The notes under the pieces are model-generated. The model made no database searches, was not told the origin of the DNA, and worked only from the letters and a program-made list of their open reading frames with translations. The position numbers and the translations under genes are program-made. This document shows, in pieces, positions 53,642 to 62,768 of a DNA stretch of 64,000 nt (position 1 is its first letter; each line of letters begins with the position of its first letter). The stretch comes from Streptomyces sp. NBC_00390. GTDB taxonomy: Bacteria; Actinomycetota; Actinomycetes; Streptomycetales; Streptomycetaceae. The stretch covers positions 1,922,001 through 1,986,000 of the forward strand of contig NZ_CP107945.1 of the NCBI RefSeq assembly GCF_036057275.1, given 5' to 3'.

Positions 53642-56600
53642 AGCTCCCCCTGAACCCTCGGGCTCGGGCTCGGGCTCGCGGCGGGCTCGTCGGCGCCCAG
53701 CCGGGCGGCCATGGCGCGCAGCGTCGCATCGGCGAAGAAGTCCGCGAGCGGGAAGTCGACGTCCAGCGTGTCGCGCACGCGGTTGACGAGGCGGATGGCG
53801 CTGATCGAATTGCCGCCGAGATCGAAGAAGTTGGCGTCCTCGGGGAAACACGCGACGCCGAGCACGGACTCCCAGGCCTCCCGCAGGGCCTGGGCCACCG
53901 GCGGGCTGCCGCCGCCGGCCGGCCCGGCCAAGAGTTCGCCGACCCGCCCGGTGGCTGCGCCGCCCAGGGCGGCCAGCACCTGCTCCAGCTGGTCGAGCAG
54001 TCCGCGTACGGTCCCGGCGTCGAAGAGATCCGCGTCGTACCGCACGCGCAGGGCGAGTCCGTCGGCGGTCCGGGTGGCCATGAGCGCCAGTTCCAGCGGG
54101 GCCGACGCCGTGCCGACGCCGACCGGTCCGGCCGCGAGCCCCGGCAGGTCGAGCCGGGTCAGGGGCTCGGTGTCGAGGTCCGCCGACACGGTGATCAGCG
54201 GGCGCGGGTTGCCCGGGTCCGGGTGGATGCCGGTCAGCAGGGCGTCGAGGTCGACGTACTGGCGCTCGGCGGCGTCGAGCAGGGTGTTCCTGGTGGCCCG
54301 TACCGCCTCGGTCAGAGGGGTGGAGTCCGCCAGCGAGGTGCGCAGGGGCAGCAGGGCGACCTCAAAGCCCACGCAGTCGCGGGTGCGTTCGGTCCGGCGG
54401 CCGAAGGTGGTGCCGACGATGAACTCGTCCTGCCCCGACCGTTTGCGCAGCACGATCTGCCATGCGGTGAGCAGGGTCGCGAAAAGGGTGACGCCTTGGC
54501 GGCCGCTCCACTCCTGCAGCCGTGCGGTGCGCTCCCGTCCGAGCCGTACGGCGACCGCACCGCCCCGGCCCGCGACCGTACGCCGGCGGGGCCGGTCGGT
54601 GGGCAGGGCCAGCACCGGCGGCTTGTCACCGATGTGCTCACGCCACCAGGCGAGATCACTGCCGGTCCCGCCCGGTCCGGGATCCCCGCCCGGCTCACCT
54701 GCCGGGCGGGTGAACACGGGCTCGCGCTGTTCGGCCGCGGCCCGGTAGAGCTCCTGCAGATCGTCGGCGACGATCCCGGCGGAGTGCGCGTCGGTCACGA
54801 TGTGGTGCATGCCGAGGAGCAGCACCTGGTCGTCGTCGGCGAGCCGGATCAGCCGGGGCGTGAACAGCGGCCCCTCGGCGAGGTCGTAGGGCCGCTCGGT
54901 CTCTTCGCGGTGTGCTGCGGCAAGGACGTCCTCGGCGTCCCGCCCCCGGGCGTCGGTGACGCGCAGCGGGCTGCGCAGACCTGGTCGTACGACCTGGAGC
55001 AGCGGTTCGGCGCCGTCCCCGGTGCGGAACACCGTGTGGAGCACGGGATGCCGGGCCACGAGCCCGTCGACGGCGGCCCGCAGGGCGGGGATGTCGAGCG
55101 GACCGCGCAGCCGGACGGACTGGATCTCGTTGTACGCGGCCGGGTTCCCGATGAGCCGCGCGGCCAGCCAGAGCCGCCGCTGCGCGGCGGTGGCGCGCAC
55201 CGCGCGCTCGGGACCGGCGGCGCCCGCCGTGTCGGGCAGGCCCGGCGCAGCCGGGGGCGCGGCGGTGAGCGGGACGCCTCCCGCACCGGGTGTCGTCACA
55301 GTCCCGGCGGCTCCTGCCCCACGGAAGCCGTCCGCCGGCTCCGGACGGCCGGGGGCGGAGGCGGTGCCGGTGGGCGGGTTTGCTGTGGGCCCGTGGTAGC
55401 GGCGGCGCAGGATGTCCAGTTGTTCCAGGCCGGCCCGCAGTTGCTGCGGCGACATGCCGAAGTCGACCAGGGCCGCGATCTCGTCGACGCCCGCCGCGTG
55501 CAGCGCGTCGACCAGCCCGGCACAGCTGTCGGGCGTGCCGATCAGTGCCCGCTGGTCGCAGTAGCGGTCGTACGCCCGCCGGAACAGATAGTCCAGGTCG
55601 TCCTCGCTCGCCGTCGCCACGTCCTGCGGGCTGCTGCCGAAGGCCGTGGCGGCGGAGCGCATCTGCAGCGAGGACCGCAGATAGCGGCTCATCGGCTCCA
55701 GCGCGTCGGCCCGCGCCGCCGCATGCTCCTCGGCGAGGTAGGTGTGGAGCAGCACCGTGACCCGGCCGGTCTCGGGGTCGAGTCCGTGCTCGGCCCGCAC
55801 CCGGCGGTAATGCCTGATGTTCTCGGCGAGTTCGTCCACGCTCTGGTTCATGAGGTTGGTGACGATGCCGAGATCGCGCGTGGCGGCCTCGGTGTACGAG
55901 GCGCGCCGCCCGGACGTGGCGAGGAACATCGGTGGCATGTCCTGCACCGGCCGGGGCTGGATACGTACATCGCTCTCCCGGCCTTCCCCGGTGCGCCGGC
56001 GTACCGATTCGCCGCGCCACAGCCGCCGCACCTCGTCCAGGTGGTCGAAGGCGATCTCCTTGCGTCGCTCGAAGCGGTCCGGGTGGAACACGAAGTCACC
56101 CTCGTGCCAGCCCGTGGCGCAGCCCAGCCCGACCCGGCCGCCGGAGAGGTTGTCCGCCATCGACCACTCCTCGGCGACCCGGACCGGATCGTGCAGCGGG
56201 AGGACCACGGAGCCGGCGTTCAGCCGGATGCGGCTGGTCTCCCGGGCGAGCGCGGAAGCGAGGACGGCAGGGTTGGGGAACAGGCCGCCGAAGGTGTGGA
56301 AGTGGCGTTCGGGCAGCCAGAGCGTGCTGAAGCCCCGGGAGTCGGCGAAGCGCGCGGTTTCGACGAGTGGGCCGTACTTGTCGTCCTCCGGCCGCTCCCC
56401 CGCGGCGCCGCCCTGCGCCGTTTCGGGGTAGTCGCCGAAGAAGTAGACACCGAAGTCGGGGGCGTCGGGCCCGCGCCGCCCGGGTCCGGCCGCCTGCCCG
56501 CTCCTGCGCGTGGCGGGGAAGAAGCCGGCGCCGCGCAGCTCGCGCAGTGAGTCCTTGACGGCATCGCCGATCCGCTCGATGTCGGAGTCGGTGTGCGCGG

Positions 56601-58029
56601 TGGAGAGGTAGAAGCTGCGCCACTCCCACACATAGATGCCCCGCAGGAGCAGGTGGTAGTAGAGCAGCTCCATGTCCGCACGGTGGGTGAAGCGGAACAT
56701 CGAGCCGAAGTGGGCGGCTTCCAGCGGGAATTCCTCGTCCTGGAAGAAGCGGTTCAGCTCGTCCGCGAGCGCGCCGGTGCGCGCGTTCAGCCCCTCCTGG
56801 AGGCCCGGTCCCTGCTCCGTGAGATGGGTCAGCACCGCTCTGGCCGCGGCCATCGACACGGGGTGCTGGATGTACGTACCGCCGAAGAACGTGGTCTCGT
56901 GCAGCGGCCGGCTGTCGTCGCCGTACTGCCAGCTTCCGCCGTCGATCCCGTCGAGGATGTCCGCCCGCCCGGCGATGGCGCCGATCGGGAAGCCGCTGCC
57001 CAGTGCCTTGCCGTAGGTGGCGAGATCGGGCACCACTCCGTAGTGGTGCTGGGCGCCCCGCGGGTGCGGGCGCAGTCCGGTGAGCATCTCGTCGAAGAGG
57101 AGCACGATGCCGCGCCGGGTGGTGAGGTCGCGCAGCGCCCGCAGGAACGCGACCGGTCGCAGACCCGGGTTGCGGCACTGGACCGGTTCGACGAGCACGG
57201 CGGCGACACGGTCGGCGAGTGCGTCGATGGTCTCCAGGCTCTCCTGGCTGCCGTACTCGAGGACGATCAGCTCGGCGACGGCGCTGTCGGGAATGCCACG
57301 GGAGACCGGGATCGCCGGTGCGCCGTCCGGTCCCGGGCGGCCCAGCACGGAGTCGGCATGGCCGTGGTAGGAGCCGCGGAACATGACGATGCGGTCGCGG
57401 CCGGTGGCGGCGCGGGCCAGCCGGACCGCCGCGGAGTTCGCCTCGGTTCCGGAACCCGCGAAGGCGACGCGTTCCAGGCCGGTCAGGCCGGCCAGCAGCT
57501 CCGCCGCCTCGCCGGTCTCGGTGGAGCGCGGGCCGAGGCGCAGGCCGCCGGCGAGGTGGCGGCGGACCGCCTCCGTCACGAACTCGGGTTCATGGCCGAA
57601 GAGCAGGGCGCCGAACCCCATGGTGATGTCGGTGTAGTCGTTGCCGTCCACGTCGGTGAGCCGGGCTCCGCGCGCTGAGCGGGCGGCGAGCGGATACAGC
57701 ATTTCCTTGGTGCCTCGGCGGAAGCCCACCACGGCACGGCTGTCGGCGAGCACCGGACGGTGCCGTTGGACGAGCTCCTTGGAGGTGCGGGTGCGTGCGG
57801 TGTAGCGGCGGATCAGATCCTCGGTGTGGGCGCGCTGCGCGGCGTCGGCGCCGTCGCCTGCCATGCCGGACTCCGCGGGGAGGGTGACATGTGGACCGTG
57901 CACCTCGGCGGCGCCGGACACGGGTGTGGCGGCGCGGAGCCGCCTTGCCTCGGCCAGTTGCTCGGTCAGCCGTGAGGACGCCTCGGCCGCCCTGGCCGTC
58001 GCCTCGGCGGCGATGTCGGACGCGCTCAT
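53638..58029 (-). CDS. Aminotransferase-monooxygenase-condensation-PCP megaprotein
   Basis: 1463 residues from the ATG at 58029 (ATGA overlap with the PKS gene). After a helical N-terminus, residues 85-505 are a class III, glutamate-1-semialdehyde-type aminotransferase with the PLP lysine in TYGKALGSG near 340. Residues 525-875 are a luciferase-like flavin monooxygenase (FGVYFFGDYPE, SGGRVGLGCATGWHEGDFVF). Residues 943-1370 are a C domain with HHIVTDA. The PCP has NFFDLGGNS near 1400. The AMT-MOX pair matches that of microginin/puwainaphycin synthases, where a beta-ketoacyl-ACP is aminated at C3 and hydroxylated at C2. No adenylation domain stands between C and PCP. Confidence 0.92.
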   Translation of the reverse strand: MSASDIAAEATARAAEASSRLTEQLAEARRLRAATPVSGAAEVHGPHVTLPAESGMAGDGADAAQRAHTEDLIRRYTARTRTSKELVQRHRPVLADSRAVVGFRRGTKEMLYPLAARSARGARLTDVDGNDYTDITMGFGALLFGHEPEFVTEAVRRHLAGGLRLGPRSTETGEAAELLAGLTGLERVAFAGSGTEANSAAVRLARAATGRDRIVMFRGSYHGHADSVLGRPGPDGAPAIPVSRGIPDSAVAELIVLEYGSQESLETIDALADRVAAVLVEPVQCRNPGLRPVAFLRALRDLTTRRGIVLLFDEMLTGLRPHPRGAQHHYGVVPDLATYGKALGSGFPIGAIAGRADILDGIDGGSWQYGDDSRPLHETTFFGGTYIQHPVSMAAARAVLTHLTEQGPGLQEGLNARTGALADELNRFFQDEEFPLEAAHFGSMFRFTHRADMELLYYHLLLRGIYVWEWRSFYLSTAHTDSDIERIGDAVKDSLRELRGAGFFPATRRSGQAAGPGRRGPDAPDFGVYFFGDYPETAQGGAAGERPEDDKYGPLVETARFADSRGFSTLWLPERHFHTFGGLFPNPAVLASALARETSRIRLNAGSVVLPLHDPVRVAEEWSMADNLSGGRVGLGCATGWHEGDFVFHPDRFERRKEIAFDHLDEVRRLWRGESVRRRTGEGRESDVRIQPRPVQDMPPMFLATSGRRASYTEAATRDLGIVTNLMNQSVDELAENIRHYRRVRAEHGLDPETGRVTVLLHTYLAEEHAAARADALEPMSRYLRSSLQMRSAATAFGSSPQDVATASEDDLDYLFRRAYDRYCDQRALIGTPDSCAGLVDALHAAGVDEIAALVDFGMSPQQLRAGLEQLDILRRRYHGPTANPPTGTASAPGRPEPADGFRGAGAAGTVTTPGAGGVPLTAAPPAAPGLPDTAGAAGPERAVRATAAQRRLWLAARLIGNPAAYNEIQSVRLRGPLDIPALRAAVDGLVARHPVLHTVFRTGDGAEPLLQVVRPGLRSPLRVTDARGRDAEDVLAAAHREETERPYDLAEGPLFTPRLIRLADDDQVLLLGMHHIVTDAHSAGIVADDLQELYRAAAEQREPVFTRPAGEPGGDPGPGGTGSDLAWWREHIGDKPPVLALPTDRPRRRTVAGRGGAVAVRLGRERTARLQEWSGRQGVTLFATLLTAWQIVLRKRSGQDEFIVGTTFGRRTERTRDCVGFEVALLPLRTSLADSTPLTEAVRATRNTLLDAAERQYVDLDALLTGIHPDPGNPRPLITVSADLDTEPLTRLDLPGLAAGPVGVGTASAPLELALMATRTADGLALRVRYDADLFDAGTVRGLLDQLEQVLAALGGAATGRVGELLAGPAGGGSPPVAQALREAWESVLGVACFPEDANFFDLGGNSISAIRLVNRVRDTLDVDFPLADFFADATLRAMAARLGADEPAASPSPSPRVQGEL

Positions 58030-61000
58030 CGGCCGGCCGGTCCGCGGCCGTCGGTCAGCAGAGTGACCGCTTCGGAGAGCTGGGCCAGCATCTGCGTCTG
58101 TACCTCGGCCAACCGGCGTATCTGACCGGCGAGTTCCTCGACCTCGGCCCGGGTGGCCCAGCCCCCGGAACCGGAGACGGCCGCCGGCTCGTCGGCACTG
58201 CCCGAAGATCCGGCCGCCGCACAGTGCCCCGGCGGCTCGGGCGCAGGGGCAGCCGCCTTCCGTGACCCGATCAGGCGTGCTGTCAGCAGGGGTGTGGCCG
58301 CCTCCTCCAGCACTTCCCGCAGGGCGAGCTCCACCCCGAACTCCCGCTCCAGCCTGCGCAGCAGACCGATCAGCTGGAGGGAGTCCGCACCGAGGGCGAC
58401 GAACGACTGCTCGGCCCCGATCTCGTCCGGTGTCCAGCCGAGTTGATCTGCAGTCAGTTCGAGCACCCGCTCCAGCAACGCCTGTTCGTGCAGGACCGGC
58501 TGTTCGGGCACACGGGCCCGCTCGGTCCCGCCGGCCTGCTCGGTCCCGCCGGCCTGTTCGGTCATGCCGTCCTGTTCGGTCATGCCGTCCTCCGTGGTGC
58601 GGTTGAACACGTCGGGTCGTGGACCGGTCCAGTACGACTGGTGCTGGAACGGATAGGTGGGCAACGGGATCCGGCGGCCGCCGCAGCCGTCCAGCAGGGC
58701 GGCCCACTCGATGTCGGCACCCGCGCACCAGAGGCGGGCCACGGCCGCCCAGCAGGTGTCGAGCACGGCGGCGGGCCGCTGGGTGGGCACGGCCACGGAG
58801 GCGGGAAGCACCCGGCGCGCCAGCCCGGTCAGCTGCGCGTCCGGACCGATCTCCAGCAGAATCCCGGCGCCGGCCGCCGACGCCGGGTCGAGGGTCCGCA
58901 GCACCGCGTGGAAGTCCGCCGTCCGCCGGGCCTGCCGGACGAGGTAGTCCGGGTCGGGCAGCCAGCCGGCGGGCCGGACCGCACCGTCCAGTGCGCTCAC
59001 GAAGGCCGTGTGCGTGGGCCGCAGGCCGGCCTTGCCGACGGCGTCGCGCAGGTCGCCGAGGACGGGATCGAGCAGCGCGGTGTGAAAGGCCCGTTCGACC
59101 GGCAGGAGTTGAGCCGTCTCGCCGTGGTCGGCCAGCCAGGCCCGGGCCGCCGCCACCGGCTCGGGAGCACCCGCCACGACGTGGTGATCGGGGCCGTTCA
59201 CGACGGCCACTTCGAGCCCCGGTACGTCCCGCAGCAGCCGCCGCACCCGTTCCTCGGACGCGAAGACGGCGATCATGCCGCCGGGTGCGGTGTGCTCCTG
59301 CATCAGCCGGCCCCGCCTGCACAGCAGCCGCAGTCCGTCCTCGAGGGTGAGGGCGCCCGCCGCGTACAGGGCCGCGTACTCGCCGACACTGTGACCGGCG
59401 ACCATCGACGGCTCCACGCCGAGGTGCCGCCACAGCCGTACCTGGGCCACCTGGAGGGCGAAGATCGCGGGTTGCGCGAACTCCGTGTCCCACGGGCCGG
59501 GTTCCTCGGCCGTCCGCAGCCGTTCGAGGAAGGTCCGGGCGCCGGTCTCGTCGCGGTGGATCTCGGCGCACTCCTCCAGGGTCCCGGCCACGACGGGGAA
59601 GCGCGCGGCGAGCTCCGCGGCCGTACCGGGCACGCCGCTGCCCTGCCCGCTGAAGACGAAGGCCGTGCGCGGGCCCGCGTTACGGCCTTCCGGCACCGTG
59701 CCTACGGCGTACGGCGCACCCGGCGGGACGGTGTCGGCACGGCACCGGGCAGCCTCCTCCAGGTAGGTGCCGAGCGCGGCGGCCAGGTCGGCGGGAGCGG
59801 CGGTGACGACGAGCCGGTGGCTCAGCCGGCGCCGGCCGAGCGCCGTGGTGGCAAGCAGATCGGCGGGGGCGGTGCCGGGGTGGCGGAGCAGATGGTCGCG
59901 GTACGAACGGGCGTACTCCGCAAGGGCCTTCGGGCTCTGGGCGGACAGCGGAAGCAGTGCGGGAAGCGTCCGCGCGGGCGCGGCGGGGCGCGGTGCGGGG
60001 GTCGGCGCCTCCTCCACGATCACATGCGCATTGGTGCCTCCCATGCCGATGGAGTGCACACCGGCCCTGCGGGGTCCCGTCCGGGCGGCCGGCCAGGGGA
60101 ACAGCCGGTCCGGGAGGACGAAGGGACTGCTGTCGACATTGAGCGCGGGATGGGGCCGGGACAGGTTGACCAGGGGCGGTATCTCGCCGTGGCGCAGGAC
60201 GAGGACGGCCTTGATGAGACCGGCGAGGCCGGCACAGCTGTCGAGATGGCCGATGGCCGGTTTGGTGGAGCCGACGGCGCAGAAGCCGGTCCGGGCCGTG
60301 GAGCGGCGGAATGCCTGCGTCAGTGCGGCGAACTCGATGGGGTCCCCCTTCGGCGTCCCCGTGCCGTGCGCCTCCAGATAGCCGATCGAGTCCGCGGGCA
60401 CACCGGCCGCGCGCAGCGCGCCGAGCACCGCGTCCCGCTGTCCGCCGAGGCCCGGCGCCGCGAACCCGCCTTTGCCCGCGCCGTCATGGGTGACCGCCGA
60501 GCCGAGGATCACGGCGTGCACCGTGTCGCCGTCGGCTCGGGCCCGCTCCAGCGGCTTGAGTACGAGCGCCGCCACTCCGTTGCCGCCGACGGTGCCGTCG
60601 GCCGCCGCGTCGAAGGCCCGGACCGCGCCGGTCCGCGAGATCGTCGACCCCTTGACGTGGCGGTGCCCGGTGACCTGCGGCAGATGGAGCGCGGAGGACC
60701 CGACCACCATCAGGTCTGCGTCCCCGTACCGCAGTGCCTGGCAGGCGAGATGCACGGAGACAAGCGCACTGGAGCAGGCGGTCGCCACGTTGACGGCGGG
60801 TCCGGTCAGACCGAGTGCGAACGCGGCCCGGCCGGCGGTGAAGTCGGCGTAGTTCCCTACTTGCAGCTGTTTGGCCGCCACCCAGTCGTCCGTGCTCTCG
60901 CCGGAGAGCTGGGCGGTCAGATAGCTGTGCAGCGAGTACAGGCGGTAGCCGGTGCTGGCGTGGACACCGATCCGGACCGTGGGGTCGGGCTGCGCGTACC

Positions 61001-61313
61001 CGGCGTCCTCCAGTGCATGGTGGGTGCACTCGAGGAGGAGCCGCTGCTGCGGGTCGGTCACCGTGGCCTCACGGCCGCTCATGCCGAAGAACGCGGCGTC
61101 GAAGCCGTCGATGCCTGGAAGCCTCGCGGACGCGCCGACGAAGTCCGGGGAGCGGTGCACCTCGGGCGGGAGACCGGAAGCGGCCAGTTCCGCCTCCGTG
61201 AACGACCGTACGTGCGAGACGCCGGCCCGGATGTCCGCCCAGTACTCCTCGGGTGTGTCAGCCCCCGGAAACCTCAGCGCCATCCCGATGACCGCCATGC
61301 GGTTGTCCGGCAT
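58026..61313 (-). CDS. Type I polyketide synthase, KS-AT-ACP
   Basis: 1095 residues from the ATG at 61313 (MPDNRMAVIGMALRFPGAD). KS 4-430 with the active Cys in VATACSSAL near 179, EAHGTGTPKGDP and KPAIGHLD. AT 550-830 with Ser in GHSVGEYAA near 640 and RAFHTA near 742, the pattern of malonyl-CoA-specific ATs. ACP near 930-1010 with Ser in LGADSLQL near 972, followed by a coiled-coil-like C-terminal docking segment. No KR, DH or ER, so the product stays a beta-ketoacyl-ACP for the aminotransferase. The starter must come from an acyl-CoA or a trans-acting protein. It overlaps the MFS gene by 56 bp. Confidence 0.95.
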   Translation of the reverse strand: MPDNRMAVIGMALRFPGADTPEEYWADIRAGVSHVRSFTEAELAASGLPPEVHRSPDFVGASARLPGIDGFDAAFFGMSGREATVTDPQQRLLLECTHHALEDAGYAQPDPTVRIGVHASTGYRLYSLHSYLTAQLSGESTDDWVAAKQLQVGNYADFTAGRAAFALGLTGPAVNVATACSSALVSVHLACQALRYGDADLMVVGSSALHLPQVTGHRHVKGSTISRTGAVRAFDAAADGTVGGNGVAALVLKPLERARADGDTVHAVILGSAVTHDGAGKGGFAAPGLGGQRDAVLGALRAAGVPADSIGYLEAHGTGTPKGDPIEFAALTQAFRRSTARTGFCAVGSTKPAIGHLDSCAGLAGLIKAVLVLRHGEIPPLVNLSRPHPALNVDSSPFVLPDRLFPWPAARTGPRRAGVHSIGMGGTNAHVIVEEAPTPAPRPAAPARTLPALLPLSAQSPKALAEYARSYRDHLLRHPGTAPADLLATTALGRRRLSHRLVVTAAPADLAAALGTYLEEAARCRADTVPPGAPYAVGTVPEGRNAGPRTAFVFSGQGSGVPGTAAELAARFPVVAGTLEECAEIHRDETGARTFLERLRTAEEPGPWDTEFAQPAIFALQVAQVRLWRHLGVEPSMVAGHSVGEYAALYAAGALTLEDGLRLLCRRGRLMQEHTAPGGMIAVFASEERVRRLLRDVPGLEVAVVNGPDHHVVAGAPEPVAAARAWLADHGETAQLLPVERAFHTALLDPVLGDLRDAVGKAGLRPTHTAFVSALDGAVRPAGWLPDPDYLVRQARRTADFHAVLRTLDPASAAGAGILLEIGPDAQLTGLARRVLPASVAVPTQRPAAVLDTCWAAVARLWCAGADIEWAALLDGCGGRRIPLPTYPFQHQSYWTGPRPDVFNRTTEDGMTEQDGMTEQAGGTEQAGGTERARVPEQPVLHEQALLERVLELTADQLGWTPDEIGAEQSFVALGADSLQLIGLLRRLEREFGVELALREVLEEAATPLLTARLIGSRKAAAPAPEPPGHCAAAGSSGSADEPAAVSGSGGWATRAEVEELAGQIRRLAEVQTQMLAQLSEAVTLLTDGRGPAGR
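58523..58594 (-). repeat. 18-bp tandem repeat in the AT-ACP linker
   Basis: Four tandem units (58523-58540, 58541-58558, 58559-58576, 58577-58594) encoding the repeats DGMTEQ, DGMTEQ, AGGTEQ, AGGTER in the linker before the ACP. Confidence 0.85.
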
Positions 61314-62568
61314 CAGCTTCCTTCCCGTCCCGTTCCGTCTCCGTACGTCGGCGGCCCGCCAGCCTGAACAGGTACACGACCGCGACGGCGATGGCGAGGC
61401 CGTGCGACCAGGCGACGACGGCGAACGGCGATGCCATGGTGAGCGCGGCGGCGACGAGGAGCGTACCGACTCCGAATCCGAGGTTCTCGACGGTCGCCGA
61501 GATGCCGAACGCATGCCCGCGCAGGGCCTCCGGCAGGGTCTGCAGGTGTGAGGTGTAGGAGACCTCGGTGAGTCCGTCGGCCGCACCGGCCGCCACCGCG
61601 ATCACGATCGTGGCCGCCATAGGGAGTCCGGCGAAGCCGAGGATGAAGGCCGAGGACATGGCGACCGTGCCCAGGCCGAAGCCGAACGCGCCGACCGAGC
61701 GCCCGCTGCGTGTGACGTACCGCTGGATCACCTGCTGCGCCAGCACGTTCCCGATGGCCCAGAACAGCCAGAACCGGCTGACGAACGCGGCCGGGTCACC
61801 GGGATCGAGCGCGCTGGAGTACACCGGCAGCGCCGCGTTGTGGGACGAGGACCCCAGGGCGTCGATGCCACGCAGACCCACCATCAGTCCCAGCATCGGC
61901 GCCGCCGTCAGTGACATCAGCGCGACCGGCAGCCGCTGGCGGCCGGGTGCCGCGTCCGTGGTGCCGGCCGTCTGCCGTGCCGCGGCAGGTGCCTGCTGCG
62001 TGCGCCGGGCCATCGCCGCGGGCAGCCACAGGACCGTCACGGCGCACAGCAGGAAGCTGGCCGCGTCCGTCAGGAAGGCCTCGGTGAAACCGAGCAGCGG
62101 CACCACGACGCCGGCCGAGGCGAATCCGGCGACCATCGCGAGCGAACGCGCGCCGACCATCAGCGAGTTGGCCCAGCTGCGCCGCTCGGTCCCCACCAGG
62201 TCCGGAATGGAGCTGCGCAGGGCGACCATGAACAGGGTGCTGCAGGCGCCCACCACGGCGGAGACGGTGAACAGGACCGCCGTGCCCAGCTTTTCGGGGG
62301 CAAGCACCAGCAACAGCATGACCGCGGCCTGGGCGATATTGGTCCAGAACATCAGTGGTTTCACCGCGACCCTTGCCAGCAGCGAACCAGCGGCGAGTCC
62401 GGCCACGAATCCGGCGGCGAGCCGGACCGCCATGAAGATTCCCATGGCCAGTGCGCTGCCCGTGGTCTCGTACACGAACAGGTTCAGCGCCACCAGGTTC
62501 AGGAAGGTGCCGTACGAGGAAACCGCGTACCCGGAGATCAGCAGGCGGTAGCGCCAGAGCTGTGTCAC
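61258..62568 (-). CDS. MFS exporter of the biosynthetic cluster
   Basis: 436 residues, about twelve membrane segments, beginning MTQLWRYRLLISGYAVSSYGTFLNLVALNLFVYETTGSALAMG and ending in a charged Arg/Glu/Gly tail; an enterobactin-exporter-like MFS. Start GTG at 62568, ribosome site weak. First gene of the biosynthetic operon; its end overlaps the PKS start by 56 bp (61258-61313), so both are translated from one message. Likely exports the product. Confidence 0.88.
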   Translation of the reverse strand: MTQLWRYRLLISGYAVSSYGTFLNLVALNLFVYETTGSALAMGIFMAVRLAAGFVAGLAAGSLLARVAVKPLMFWTNIAQAAVMLLLVLAPEKLGTAVLFTVSAVVGACSTLFMVALRSSIPDLVGTERRSWANSLMVGARSLAMVAGFASAGVVVPLLGFTEAFLTDAASFLLCAVTVLWLPAAMARRTQQAPAAARQTAGTTDAAPGRQRLPVALMSLTAAPMLGLMVGLRGIDALGSSSHNAALPVYSSALDPGDPAAFVSRFWLFWAIGNVLAQQVIQRYVTRSGRSVGAFGFGLGTVAMSSAFILGFAGLPMAATIVIAVAAGAADGLTEVSYTSHLQTLPEALRGHAFGISATVENLGFGVGTLLVAAALTMASPFAVVAWSHGLAIAVAVVYLFRLAGRRRTETERDGKEADAGQPHGGHRDGAEVSGG

Positions 62569-62720
62569 GATCGCGATTCGGCCGGAACGCAGGTGCCCCG
62601 CGCCGTGGCTGTGACTCGGTTCGGCTGACGCATGGTTCCCCTTCTCGACGCTTGCCCGGCGAGGTCTTCCCGCTCACCTCATGTTTGCCGCCGGAACCGC
62701 CACACCCCAGAGCCGAAGAA

Positions 62721-62741
62721 TGCACAAATGTAATCTGCACA
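62721..62741. promoter_or_regulatory. TGCACA repeats in the divergent promoter of the biosynthetic cluster
   Basis: TGCACA at 62721-62726 and 62736-62741 (15 bp apart), the second merging into CACA-GT-TGTG. They lie in an A+T-rich patch of the 200-bp gap between the MFS gene and the LuxR-type gene and are candidates for regulator sites. Confidence 0.35.
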
Positions 62742-62768
62742 GTTGTGAACCCCGAGCAATCCACCAAC

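Noticed and set aside
53638..59571. 1977-codon version of the AMT protein starting inside the PKS gene
   Set aside because: The first 514 residues are an Arg/Pro-rich shadow of the PKS frame; the ATG at 58029 overlaps the PKS stop and begins the real protein.
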